NCBI GenBank assembly: GCA_934675165.1
Contig: CAKUPP010000002.1
Location: 50,642-114,641 of the forward strand
DNA length: 64,000 bases
Direction of reading: 5' to 3'
From: an uncultured Eubacteriales bacterium
GTDB taxonomy: Bacteria; Bacillota; Clostridia; Oscillospirales; Acutalibacteraceae
The position numbers and the translations under genes were made by a program. How positions within the stretch are numbered: the first letter of the stretch is position 1; the number at the start of each line of letters is the position of its first letter. Below, piece by piece: positions 7,189-17,785 of the stretch. A model generated the notes under the pieces. It ran no database searches, was not told the origin of the DNA, and saw nothing but the letters and a program-made list of their open reading frames with translations.

Positions 7189-10113
7189 TTAAATTATATA
7201 CCCTGTAAAACCTTCAATAGATCCACCAGAATTTTTTCTTCGTTGAATATTTTTATCACATTTCGCGAGGTAATGGATAGATATTTTATCGCCTTCATTT
7301 ACTCTTATAACTTCTGTAAAAACTTTTCTAGCTTCTTCGAAGTCACCGGTAAGATAAAGTTTTAAACCTTGTTCAAAATTTTCATCAGTAATTTTATATA
7401 GGTCTGATTTATATTTATTTGATCCATCAATCATCTCATATATATCTCTGCCACCTTCCCCTGTGACACTTCTAACTTTTCCTATATACCTGTAAGTATA
7501 ACTAGGAACTTCTTTAATTTTATCTATTATATCTTTAGTTGCAACCTGGTTAATACCCAATTTTTCAAGATAAGAATCAATTTTGAACATCTGCATTATC
7601 TCATCCGATACTACTAAAATTCCACGACGGTCTGTGTTACCCGACACACCAACAAGAACAGATCCATGCCCAAGCGTTACGTTCATATGTGCTTTAACCG
7701 CATCGGGAATAGCAATTTCTTTAAGTTGAATAGCAGCGTTAAAAGCGTTTTGAGCATTTTTGGGAAATAAAAACACAGCGCCCAAACCATCAAATGATTG
7801 CACTACTCCATCATTGGATTCAACAATTTTAAACATTTCATCATAAGATTTATTTAAAGCATCAAATATTTCATTCTCATCTTTGAATTCATAAGATCCT
7901 TTACACGAAAGATTAAAGGTAACATAAATTATATTCATTTCAACTACTTTGTTGTCATGAAGTTTAACTTGTGTAACTTTTTCTTTTCCCATAAGATTAA
8001 ATATTTTAGACGGAACATATCGTACATATTCTCTATTAAGTTTAACTAAATTATTGGTATATCTGTCAATCTTATCTGACATTATATTAAATGCCTGCGC
8101 TATATCTGCAAACTCGTCTTTAGAACTTATTTTTATTCTAGAATCCCAATTTCCATGACTTATTTCAACAATCCCTTTTTCTATTTTTTTCAAAGGTCTG
8201 AGGCACCATCTAATTACAAATGCAATATACCCTATCATTACTACAGCAAAAACCAAAATAACTGCCAAAGAATGTTTTAAAATACTATAAAATTCATTTG
8301 TACTGTGTATTTCTTCGTCAAGGAAATTACCTACAAAGCCAACAACAACACCACTCGAATCTTTTATTGGAACAAACGCCGCAGAAATATTTCCATAAAC
8401 ATCACGAAAATCTGCTTCTATACAGTCACTGGATGAACTTTTATTAGAAAATTTTTCCCATATTCCATAAAGTTTTTCAACCTCGTCATTTTCGAAAATA
8501 GAATCAATCAAAATATACTGTGAGGGAACCATATCGGGATCAGTATACTTAAGACGATTATACGAATCAGAGGAAACATCATACTTTGTAGAAATAGTAG
8601 CATACAATTTGTTATATTTTTCTATATAGGTAACTATATAATCGCTTCTATCACCTATTTTTAAAGATAAATCTCGGTACCCGTTTTCTACGCTTTCTTT
8701 TATGCTCATATAATCTTTTGTCATATAATCACGCACATGATTAATTTTGGTAAATTCTGTACCATCTATTTTGTCAGCAACCGTTTTTGCACCTCGCTGC
8801 TGTTCACTTTTAAGAATTGATGTGTAACTTATCACAGAATCTCTGGTATTGATATACACTAAACATCCCATACCCAGTACTAACACCGGAAGTAACATTG
8901 AAATTATTCTTACCCTCAGAGGTATTCTTGTAAATTCTAGTGATGATAAATATTTTAAACCATAAATAACGATAAAAAATATAATTACAAATGCCAACAT
9001 TATTAAAAGACCAAATGGGAAAAACTTTCCTCGTATATCAGAAATCAATACTGAATTTACGCCAAATCCAACATAATAAGGTTTATCAAACGCTTTTGAT
9101 GGTGCATAAAAATTTCCATCTGATATAACCTTTAATTTTCTTAAATCACTGATTTTAATATTTTGTTTTTCCAACACAACACTATCCAAATTGTAAATCT
9201 GTTTTGAAACAATACTTTGTGTATTAAGTTGATAAAAAGCTCCACTTACACTATCTGTAAAATAAATATTATCTGATGTATCCACATACATACCAGAAAT
9301 TAAAAATCCAGAAGTTGAAACCGTATTGGAGTAATTCACGAATGCACCAGTATTGTTCATAGCCCAAAGCTCACCGTTTGGAGTTGAATAAAAAACTCGT
9401 CCAGAAGAAAGTACGCAAGCGTCAAGCAACCATCCAGATGATGGAGCTGTGTAACCATTTGGTGGAGAAACCACAAAAGTTTTAGCTTTTTTTGGACTCT
9501 CATCTTGAAGAGGATTAACTGTAATTATGTCATAGACATCATTTTTACCCGCAATTATCGACATATTTTGACCAATAAGTTGAATCTTTTTGATATACGG
9601 TTCTGTTGGGGCAGTTGTATCACTTGAAAAATCAACTGACGTAACATCTTTTACAAAATTTCCATACGTATCATACATCAAAACAGTTTCATTTTTTATA
9701 GGATAGTGAGACTTGTCCGGCACAACTGCAGTAAGTGTTTTGGTACGTTTAACAACATAAATATTACCCTTGTTATCAGACTCAAGATTACTGTAAGAAT
9801 ATTCACTTTCATTAGTGCTTTTATCAAGATCTATTTTAAAATTTTGAGCACCATTTGAACCAATTTTTGTTATCTTATATTGAGATGAATCTTCATCTAC
9901 TCCCAAAATATAAACATTGCCCATTGGATCCATATCAGAAGCCAAAAATGTTCCCAAATTTGGTTTGTTGATAAAATACTGAAGTAAAAATGCAGTAATA
10001 ACAATAACCGCACCTACAGTATAATATCTAATTAATTTGTTTTCAAAAAGTGATCTTATCAATCCAGCACCTTTCTGAGATTTTGATTTTTCAACTTGTA
10101 AATTTTTTTCCAT
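7189..10113 (-). CDS. Multi-domain membrane sensor: extracellular propeller, HAMP, degenerate class III cyclase domain, TPR-like tail
   Basis: The ATG at 10113 is preceded by GGTGGGTG; a TTG five codons upstream overlaps it and is less likely. The 974-residue protein has a first span (about 31-48), an extracellular propeller-like region with NHL-type strands such as DNKGNIYVV and DTSDNIYFT (49-361), two spans (362-388, 399-421), a second extracellular sensor region (422-612), a fourth span (613-635) and a HAMP domain (636-688). A class III nucleotidyl cyclase fold (about 725-895) and a short helical TPR-like segment follow. The cyclase domain keeps SFDGLGAVF, matching the second metal-binding Asp, but the usual D-x-x-G-F-T motif is TFNLSCKG, and the N-x3-R catalytic motif is not visible, so it is probably inactive or altered. 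It likely senses an external cue with the MORN protein. Confidence 0.82.
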   Translation of the reverse strand: MEKNLQVEKSKSQKGAGLIRSLFENKLIRYYTVGAVIVITAFLLQYFINKPNLGTFLASDMDPMGNVYILGVDEDSSQYKITKIGSNGAQNFKIDLDKSTNESEYSYSNLESDNKGNIYVVKRTKTLTAVVPDKSHYPIKNETVLMYDTYGNFVKDVTSVDFSSDTTAPTEPYIKKIQLIGQNMSIIAGKNDVYDIITVNPLQDESPKKAKTFVVSPPNGYTAPSSGWLLDACVLSSGRVFYSTPNGELWAMNNTGAFVNYSNTVSTSGFLISGMYVDTSDNIYFTDSVSGAFYQLNTQSIVSKQIYNLDSVVLEKQNIKISDLRKLKVISDGNFYAPSKAFDKPYYVGFGVNSVLISDIRGKFFPFGLLIMLAFVIIFFIVIYGLKYLSSLEFTRIPLRVRIISMLLPVLVLGMGCLVYINTRDSVISYTSILKSEQQRGAKTVADKIDGTEFTKINHVRDYMTKDYMSIKESVENGYRDLSLKIGDRSDYIVTYIEKYNKLYATISTKYDVSSDSYNRLKYTDPDMVPSQYILIDSIFENDEVEKLYGIWEKFSNKSSSSDCIEADFRDVYGNISAAFVPIKDSSGVVVGFVGNFLDEEIHSTNEFYSILKHSLAVILVFAVVMIGYIAFVIRWCLRPLKKIEKGIVEISHGNWDSRIKISSKDEFADIAQAFNIMSDKIDRYTNNLVKLNREYVRYVPSKIFNLMGKEKVTQVKLHDNKVVEMNIIYVTFNLSCKGSYEFKDENEIFDALNKSYDEMFKIVESNDGVVQSFDGLGAVFLFPKNAQNAFNAAIQLKEIAIPDAVKAHMNVTLGHGSVLVGVSGNTDRRGILVVSDEIMQMFKIDSYLEKLGINQVATKDIIDKIKEVPSYTYRYIGKVRSVTGEGGRDIYEMIDGSNKYKSDLYKITDENFEQGLKLYLTGDFEEARKVFTEVIRVNEGDKISIHYLAKCDKNIQRRKNSGGSIEGFTGYII

Positions 10114-10227
10114 AATGTCACCCACCAATGTAAAAATTTTATGTCCATGATAATCAAGTATAATCGAGTGTAAAAAATAAAAAAATTATAAAATATAAAT
10201 TTTAGATAATTTTTTTTAATAAATGGA

Positions 10228-10256
10228 TTTACTATTTCCATCTGTCGCTGTATAAT
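10228..10256 (+). promoter_or_regulatory. Predicted sigma-A-type promoter of the pseudokinase-LysM gene
   Basis: TTTACT (10228-10233) and TATAAT (10251-10256) are separated by 17 bases. The -10 is followed by an AT-rich, partly palindromic stretch (TATAATATAGTATATTATGA). The site lies in the divergent spacer between the sensor gene and the pseudokinase gene. Confidence 0.55.
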
Positions 10257-10342
10257 ATAGTATATTATGATAGAATAATGTAGTCAAGTGCTAAAAAAAT
10301 GTCTTTATTCTAAAAAATTTAATCAAAAGGATGGGTTTCGCC

Positions 10343-11494
10343 ATGATAAAAAAAATAGATTCATGTGATTATACTATTATTGCTTCACTTTTCAAAAGCG
10401 ATAACCTAAAAGTTTCAGTAGCGTACAAAGGAGAAAAAGCAAATACGTCTAATCTGTATATTTTAAACGAAATTCCTTATGACAAATCAAATTTAGAAAC
10501 ATTCAAAACACTTTTTTCAATTTATTCAAATAAAAATCGTCCACGTGAATTTGTCGATTTTTTTGTCTATAATGAAAATTTTTACAGTTCTTTCACTTAT
10601 ATCGAAGCACCAGGGATAAAAGAAAAATTTGTAAAAGAACTTGTTACTTCCCCCTTTGAGGAACGATGTAAAATTCTTGAAAACATACTAATACGCATAG
10701 AAAATATTTTTAAAATATCTCCCCAGATTTTAGCATGTGTTACAGAACCCGAAAATATCCGTGTGGACAATCAGAAAAATATTATACTAAATTACAACCT
10801 TCAAAATTTGGACTCTTATAAAAACAATGCAAAAGAACAAATAAACAATCATCTTCATGATATAATTTATTATCTCTTACAACCTGAATGTGATGCCGGC
10901 TTCAACAAACAACTTCATATTGTTTTGTATAAATGTAAACATGGTGTGTATACTTCTGTGCCCGAAATGGTAATAGAACTAAAAAAAGCAGAACAAATAT
11001 CTAAAACAAGCTCTTGGGTTGGCTATCTTAAATATCAATACAATCTTAGAAAACCCACTATTAAAAAAATTACAAAAACCGCTTTATCGCTAGCAGTAGT
11101 TTTGGGAATTGGATACCTCGTATATATGAAATTAAATGAAGGTTCCAGAGCTGGGAAAAGTACACTTGCAGTTTCTATTGGCAATGTAATGTATAATGGT
11201 AACTCCCAAGACTCCTCAGAAAAATCAGTCTCAGCCGTAAACGAAGATAATCAGGCTTCAAAAGATGCGCGCGGAAATGTAAATCTTGCCGAAGGACTTG
11301 ACATTGCATACGAAGATTATATCGTTCAATATGATGACACTATTACGTTGATATGCCAGTCTTATTATAATGATGAAAGTTTTGTAACAGCGGTTTCAAC
11401 ATTTAATGGAATAAATGTTAAAGAAAAACTTATCCCAGGGTCAATTTTAAAATTACCCAACCGTACCGCTATTGCACTTTATTCTGCAAAATAA
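10343..11494 (+). CDS. Pseudokinase-like membrane protein with extracellular LysM domain
   Basis: The start at 10343 fits AAAGGATGGG upstream; the ATG at 10331 lies inside that site. The 383-residue product has a cytoplasmic N-terminal domain in which residues 132-152 (TEPENIRVDNQKNIILNYNL) resemble the catalytic loop and activation-segment strand of protein kinases, but HRD and DFG are absent, so it would not be active. One membrane span (about 246-263) follows a lysine-rich stretch, placing the C-terminus outside. A linker of about 60 residues leads to a LysM domain (about 324-373: YIVQYDDTITLICQSYY...LIPGSILKLPN), expected to bind peptidoglycan. It is transcribed divergently from the cyclase-like sensor. 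The pseudokinase reading is tentative; the LysM reading is firmer. Confidence 0.75.
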   Translation: MIKKIDSCDYTIIASLFKSDNLKVSVAYKGEKANTSNLYILNEIPYDKSNLETFKTLFSIYSNKNRPREFVDFFVYNENFYSSFTYIEAPGIKEKFVKELVTSPFEERCKILENILIRIENIFKISPQILACVTEPENIRVDNQKNIILNYNLQNLDSYKNNAKEQINNHLHDIIYYLLQPECDAGFNKQLHIVLYKCKHGVYTSVPEMVIELKKAEQISKTSSWVGYLKYQYNLRKPTIKKITKTALSLAVVLGIGYLVYMKLNEGSRAGKSTLAVSIGNVMYNGNSQDSSEKSVSAVNEDNQASKDARGNVNLAEGLDIAYEDYIVQYDDTITLICQSYYNDESFVTAVSTFNGINVKEKLIPGSILKLPNRTAIALYSAK

Positions 11495-11522
11495 CACAAA
11501 ACACTTAATAAAAATCATTAAA

Positions 11523-11598
11523 ATGCAAATCCGAATCTATTTACTACAGCTTCGGATTTGCATAATCTGAAATCGCATTTTAATTTTGCGATTTTTTT
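11523..11598 (+). terminator. Tandem stem-loops ending the pseudokinase-LysM transcript
   Basis: A 13-bp perfect stem (ATGCAAATCCGAA / TTCGGATTTGCAT, 11523-11535 with 11551-11563) is followed by a second hairpin AAATCGCA / TGCGATTT (11570-11577 with 11587-11594) that runs into T residues. The second is the typical intrinsic terminator. Confidence 0.85.
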
Positions 11599-11702
11599 AT
11601 TTAAAAAATAAAATTTGCTAATTTTTATTGAAGTACTGACTCATGTACGTACACAATAAGTCACACAATAAAAACAGAAAATAATCAAATATACTACAAT
11701 TA

Positions 11703-11731
11703 TTGCTTAAAAAAATTTTATATGATATTAT
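11703..11731 (+). promoter_or_regulatory. Predicted promoter of mnmA
   Basis: TTGCTT (11703-11708) and TATTAT (11726-11731) have a 17-base spacer and lie 34 bases before the TTG start of mnmA. Confidence 0.45.
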
Positions 11732-11764
11732 TAGTTTACAATTTTAAAAAGGTGGTCAATCACA

Positions 11765-12805
11765 TTGAAGAAAGTATTAATAGGAATGAGCGGTGGTGTG
11801 GACAGCTCTACTACAGCCGCATTACTGATTAATCAGGGATATAATGTATCTGGAATAACTCTAATTCTCACACATCCTTATGATGAATCATCTGTAAATG
11901 ATGCTAAAGATGTAGCGCATCAATTGGGAATAAAACACATAACTTTGGATTTAAGCCAAGAATTTAAAGCATCTGTTATAAATTATTTTGCAAATGAATA
12001 TTTGTGCGGGAGAACGCCAAACCCCTGTATAAAATGCAATCAAACAATAAAATTTGGGAAAATGCTTGATTATGCACTAGAAAACGGATTTGATTCTGTT
12101 GCAACTGGACATTATGCAAAAATCGTCTTTGACAATGCTAGCAGAAGATATCTCTTAAAAAAATCTATTTCAAAAAAAGACCAAAGTTATTTTTTATACA
12201 GATTAAATCAACACCAGTTATCACATATGCTAACTCCTTTAGATGATTATGAAAAAATAGAAGTACGAGAATTTGCAAAAAAATTGGGGTTAAAAGTTGC
12301 TCAAAAATCAGAAAGTCAAGATATATGTTTTATTAAAAATATTTCACACGGAAAATTTATTGAAAATTATACTCAAAAAGAGTCTCTTCCTGGATTTTTT
12401 ATTAATGATTCTGGTGAAAAAATAGGAACTCACAAAGGAATAATAAACTACACTATAGGGCAAAGAAAAGGCCTTGGCATCGCACTTGGAGAACCTGTAT
12501 ATGTTACAAAAATAGATGCAAAGAATAACTTTATTACTCTTTCTCCAATAAAAAACGGATTGAAAAAAGAAATTTTTCTTTCTACACCAAATTTTATTAA
12601 ATTTAAAAATCCACCTTCAGAATTTAAGGCACTAGCAAAAATACGCTATCGTTCCGAACCTGCACAGTGCTGTGTAAATGTTTTACCCGGAAAAATTTTG
12701 AAAGTAACATTCGATGAACCTCAAAAATTTCCAGCCCCAGGGCAATCCACTGTATTTTACGATAATTGCGGAAACGTTATTGGAGGAGGAATAATAGAAG
12801 GATAA
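11765..12805 (+). CDS. mnmA: tRNA-specific 2-thiouridylase MnmA
   Basis: The 346-residue enzyme uses ATP and persulfide sulfur to make 2-thiouridine at the wobble position of Lys, Glu and Gln tRNAs. The PP-loop SGGVDSS is at residues 9-15, the first catalytic cysteine in NPCIKCNQTIKFG (Cys91) and the second in SESQDICFI (Cys188). KKDQSYFLYRL and YTIGQRKGLGIA complete the family pattern. It starts with TTG behind GGTGG. It stands alone between terminators, with a candidate promoter at 11703-11731; no cysteine desulfurase gene is adjacent. Length and motifs are normal for the family. Confidence 0.96.
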   Translation: MKKVLIGMSGGVDSSTTAALLINQGYNVSGITLILTHPYDESSVNDAKDVAHQLGIKHITLDLSQEFKASVINYFANEYLCGRTPNPCIKCNQTIKFGKMLDYALENGFDSVATGHYAKIVFDNASRRYLLKKSISKKDQSYFLYRLNQHQLSHMLTPLDDYEKIEVREFAKKLGLKVAQKSESQDICFIKNISHGKFIENYTQKESLPGFFINDSGEKIGTHKGIINYTIGQRKGLGIALGEPVYVTKIDAKNNFITLSPIKNGLKKEIFLSTPNFIKFKNPPSEFKALAKIRYRSEPAQCCVNVLPGKILKVTFDEPQKFPAPGQSTVFYDNCGNVIGGGIIEG

Positions 12806-12905
12806 GATTTTTCTTGTTTTTTAATATATATGTTACTATAATTTTCAAACTTATTCAGGTTAATATATAAAAAATAACAATTTTTTGAAATTAATAAAAT
12901 ATCTA

Positions 12906-12934
12906 TTGATTTTCAGTTCAAAAAAATATAAAAT
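12906..12934 (+). promoter_or_regulatory. Predicted groESL promoter
   Basis: TTGATT (12906-12911) and TAAAAT (12929-12934) are spaced by 17 bases and sit immediately upstream of the CIRCE operator, the usual arrangement for HrcA-controlled groESL. Confidence 0.6.
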
Positions 12935-12939
12935 ATTAG

Positions 12940-12966
12940 TTAGCACTCAATACGAGCGAGTGCTAA
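12940..12966 (+). promoter_or_regulatory. CIRCE operator (HrcA binding site)
   Basis: TTAGCACTC, nine bases, GAGTGCTAA is a perfect match to the CIRCE consensus. It overlaps the expected transcription start and lies 30 bases before groES, so HrcA repression relieved by heat or unfolded protein is expected. HrcA itself is not in the window. Confidence 0.97.
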
Positions 12967-12996
12967 AATGCTAAACATTTTAAGGAGGTTTTTCTC

Positions 12997-13284
12997 ATGG
13001 CAGTAGTGAGACCTATTTTGGACAAAATAGTGGTTCAAGTAAAGAAATCTGACAGAGCCACAGGTACCGGAATAATTCTTGCCGGAAGTTCCAAAGAGCA
13101 ACCTTTAACCGCATTGGTAATTGCAAGGGGACCCGGTGGACTTATTGACGGAAGAGAAGTAAAAATGTATATTAACGAAGGCGATCACGTTTTAATTCCA
13201 AAAAACAGTGGTACACCATTTACCCTGAATGGAATCGAATATATCATTATTCCTCAATCAGAAGTTTTAGCAATTGTATCTTAG
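12997..13284 (+). CDS. groS: Co-chaperonin GroES
   Basis: The 95-residue protein has the GroES fold signature (VRPILDKIVVQV near the start, mobile loop around TGTGIILAGSSKEQP, and GDHVLIPKNSGTPF). It caps the GroEL ring during ATP-driven protein folding. It starts with ATG behind TAAGGAGG and is followed by groEL after 87 bases. The operon is preceded by a perfect CIRCE element. Confidence 0.97.
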   Translation: MAVVRPILDKIVVQVKKSDRATGTGIILAGSSKEQPLTALVIARGPGGLIDGREVKMYINEGDHVLIPKNSGTPFTLNGIEYIIIPQSEVLAIVS

Positions 13285-13329
13285 TTGCAAAATTTCAAGT
13301 AAAGTTTACAAGATAATTCTCGGAAATAA

Positions 13330-15003
<1,674 letters not shown>

Positions 15004-15004
15004 A

Positions 15005-15068
15005 AATAAAAAACAATTAAGCCGCAGCTTTCAGATTTGTTGAAAGCTGCGGCTTTAAAATTTTTTTA
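15005..15068. terminator. Bidirectional terminator between groEL and hppA
   Basis: A 15-bp stem AAGCCGCAGCTTTCA / TGAAAGCTGCGGCTT (15019-15033 with 15041-15055) is followed by a T-rich run on the plus strand. On the minus strand it is followed by AATTGTTTTTT, so it can serve the convergent groEL and hppA transcripts. Confidence 0.88.
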
Positions 15069-15148
15069 AAAAATAACTTTTACTCTACACAAAAATCAAT
15101 TAACTTAATAAAATATCCACAATCCTTACGTTTGAAAAATCTTATTTA

Positions 15149-17257
15149 TTACAAAATGTGGAAAGCTAACGTAAGTGCCGCAAAAACTATAGAAACCATG
15201 GACGTTAATTTAATGAGGATGTTAATCGAAGGACCTGATGTATCTTTAAACGGATCACCAACAGTATCTCCTACAACCGCAGCTTTATGGCAATTCGAAC
15301 CTTTTCCTCCCAAATTTCCAGCTTCAATATACTTTTTAGCATTATCCCACGCTCCACCTGCGTTAGACATCATAATTGCAAGAACAAATCCAGTAATAGT
15401 AGTTCCAGCAAGAAACCCAGCAACACCGTTTACACCCAATACAAAACCAACAACTATTGGAACAATAACTGCCAAAATCGCAGGTAAAATCATGAGTTTT
15501 TGAGAAGATTTTGTACACAAATCAACACATGATCCATAATCAGGTTCAACTTCTCCTTCTAAAAGCCCTGGAATATTTTTAAACTGACGCCTTACTTCCA
15601 AAACAATACTTTGTGCTGCTTTCCCTACTGCATCCATCGTAAGTGCGGCAAAAAGAAACGGAATCATCGCACCAACAAAAAGTCCTACAAGAACAGATGG
15701 ATTTGTAATATTCAAGTTAAACTTTGTTCCAGGAGAAAGTAAACGCACTTCAGAAATATATGCCGCTATAAGAGCAAGCGCAGTAAGTGCTGCAGAACCA
15801 ATTGCAAATCCCTTGCCAGTTGCTGCCGTAGTATTCCCTAAAGAATCCAACGCATCTGTCCTTTCACGTACTTCTTCACCCATACCGGACATTTCAGCTA
15901 TTCCACCAGCATTATCTGCAATGGGACCATACGCATCCGTCGCAAGAGTAATTCCTAAAGTAGAAAGCATTCCCACTGCTGCAACACCTATTCCGTACAA
16001 GCCACGATTAAAACATACCACATTATTCACACTTCCGCCACACACAAAAAAGCTTACTATAACCGCAGCCCCTACAATTATTACAGGTAATACCGTGGAA
16101 TTCATACCAAGAGATAATCCTCCCATAATAACAGTTGCAGAACCAGTTTCAGATGTTTTTGCAAGTTTTCTAGTAGGAGAATATGTATCTGACGTAAAAT
16201 ATTCAGTAGTAAATCCAATAAGGACACCAGAAACAAGTCCTGCGATAACTGCATAAAATACACCTGTATTAGTTGGAATTAATGATTTTATTACAAAATA
16301 CGAAATAAAAGCAATTAAAGCTGCACTTATGTACGTTCCAGTTCTTAAAGATCTCAAAAGATTTTTTTGAGTAGCATTTTCTTTTGTCCTTACAAAAAAG
16401 GTACCAAAAATTGAAGCCACTATACCCAAAGCCGCAATTAACATCGGAACAGCCATACCGTTTTTTCCAAATCCTGCCCCAACTGCTAGTGCACTTGTAG
16501 AAACTATAGAACCAACATAAGATTCATATAAGTCAGCACCCATACCAGCCACATCGCCTACATTATCACCTACGTTGTCAGCAATAACAGCAGGATTCCT
16601 GGGATCATCTTCAGGTATGCCAGCTTCTACTTTACCAACTAAATCAGCACCAACATCAGCAGCTTTCGTGAATATCCCTCCACCAACGCGTGCAAATAAA
16701 GCCATACAAGATGCACCCATACCAAATGTTAACATATTCGAAGTAATATTTTGTACTCTTAAAGATTCATTTGCAATTACCTCTACATTTGTATACCAAT
16801 ATTTAAGAAAAAAATACCAAATCGATAAATCTAAAAGTCCTAACCCAACAACAACAAATCCCATAACTGCACCAGCTGAAAAAGCCACTCTAAGTCCTCT
16901 GTTTAATCCTTTTTGTGCAGCACATGCTGTACGATTATTTGCCATTGTAGCAGTCTTCATTCCAATAAATCCAGACATTGCTGAAAAAAATCCACCAGTT
17001 AAAAATGCAAATGGAACAAAATGATTTAAATACCCTAAACACGAAAGAGTAATTAATACAGCAAATACAACCGCAAAAAAGAAACCAACACCTTTATACT
17101 GACGTATAAGATATGCGCTTGCTCCTTTTCTTATTGCAGAAGCAATTTTAATCATTTTTTCAGTTCCTTCAGAATGACTACGAACTCTATTATACAAAAA
17201 AGCTGCAAAACAAAGAGATATTAAAGATCCTATTGCTACAAACAACATTAAATCCAT
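15149..17257 (-). CDS. hppA: Membrane-bound ion-translocating pyrophosphatase (K+-dependent type)
   Basis: The 702-residue polytopic membrane enzyme couples pyrophosphate hydrolysis to H+ or Na+ export. The pyrophosphate-binding segment DVGADLVGKVE and the acidic DNVGDNVGDVAGMGADLYES are intact, as is the C-terminal DTVGDPFKDTSGPSINILIK. The GNTTAATGKGFA motif has Ala where K+-independent enzymes have Lys, which predicts K+ dependence; which ion is pumped cannot be decided by eye. It follows the alpha operon on the same strand with a stem-loop between. No clear ribosome-binding site precedes the ATG. Confidence 0.95.
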   Translation of the reverse strand: MDLMLFVAIGSLISLCFAAFLYNRVRSHSEGTEKMIKIASAIRKGASAYLIRQYKGVGFFFAVVFAVLITLSCLGYLNHFVPFAFLTGGFFSAMSGFIGMKTATMANNRTACAAQKGLNRGLRVAFSAGAVMGFVVVGLGLLDLSIWYFFLKYWYTNVEVIANESLRVQNITSNMLTFGMGASCMALFARVGGGIFTKAADVGADLVGKVEAGIPEDDPRNPAVIADNVGDNVGDVAGMGADLYESYVGSIVSTSALAVGAGFGKNGMAVPMLIAALGIVASIFGTFFVRTKENATQKNLLRSLRTGTYISAALIAFISYFVIKSLIPTNTGVFYAVIAGLVSGVLIGFTTEYFTSDTYSPTRKLAKTSETGSATVIMGGLSLGMNSTVLPVIIVGAAVIVSFFVCGGSVNNVVCFNRGLYGIGVAAVGMLSTLGITLATDAYGPIADNAGGIAEMSGMGEEVRERTDALDSLGNTTAATGKGFAIGSAALTALALIAAYISEVRLLSPGTKFNLNITNPSVLVGLFVGAMIPFLFAALTMDAVGKAAQSIVLEVRRQFKNIPGLLEGEVEPDYGSCVDLCTKSSQKLMILPAILAVIVPIVVGFVLGVNGVAGFLAGTTITGFVLAIMMSNAGGAWDNAKKYIEAGNLGGKGSNCHKAAVVGDTVGDPFKDTSGPSINILIKLTSMVSIVFAALTLAFHIL

Positions 17258-17356
17258 AATAATAATCGAGTAAATATCTGCTTAAACTTAAAATTTAAGC
17301 CTATAAACTCCTTTTTCCCTTCTTTCTTTTTAGAATTCTTTCGCAAATACACATTT

Positions 17357-17391
17357 CGTTCATGCCGAAAAACAATTCTCCGGCATGAACG
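17357..17391 (-). terminator. Stem-loop after rplQ
   Basis: A perfect 11-bp stem CGTTCATGCCG / CGGCATGAACG lies 24 bases past the rplQ stop. There is no T run after it on the minus strand, so it may be a weak terminator or an RNA 3'-end stabiliser that lets some transcription continue into hppA. Confidence 0.6.
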
Positions 17392-17414
17392 ATAATTAAA
17401 AACAAATTATTAAA

Positions 17415-17756
17415 TTAAATCAATTCTATAATGGCCATCTCGGCACCATCTCCACGTCTTGGCCCCAATTTCGTAATACGTGTATAACCACCATTTATAT
17501 CTGCATACTTTGACGCACTCGTACTGAAAAGTTTCCTTGCAACATCTTTTTTTGTTACAAAAGAGAAAATCATACGTTTATTGTGAAGACTATCAACCTT
17601 AGCTATAGTGATCATTTTTTCTGCTAATGATCTAACCTCTTTAGCTCTTGTTAAAGTTGTTTCTATTTTCCCATTTTCAAAAAGAAAAGTAACTAACGCT
17701 CTGAGCATAGCAAGCCTATGCGAAGTAGCTCTACCAAGCTTTCTTTTACGTGACAT
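17415..17756 (-). CDS. rplQ: 50S ribosomal protein L17
   Basis: The 113-residue protein begins [20 protein letters not shown], the usual L17 start, and ends [12 protein letters not shown]. Length is standard. It binds 23S rRNA near the tunnel exit and is the last ribosomal gene of the alpha operon, 29 bases after rpoA with its own strong GGAGG-type site. Confidence 0.97.
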   Translation of the reverse strand: MSRKRKLGRATSHRLAMLRALVTFLFENGKIETTLTRAKEVRSLAEKMITIAKVDSLHNKRMIFSFVTKKDVARKLFSTSASKYADINGGYTRITKLGPRRGDGAEMAIIELI

Positions 17757-17785
17757 AAATCTTTTACCTCCTTATTCGCAAAACT

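Noticed and set aside
15132..17024. Plus-strand open frames of 120-150 codons opposite hppA
   Set aside because: They mirror the codon bias of the membrane pyrophosphatase and have no family features.
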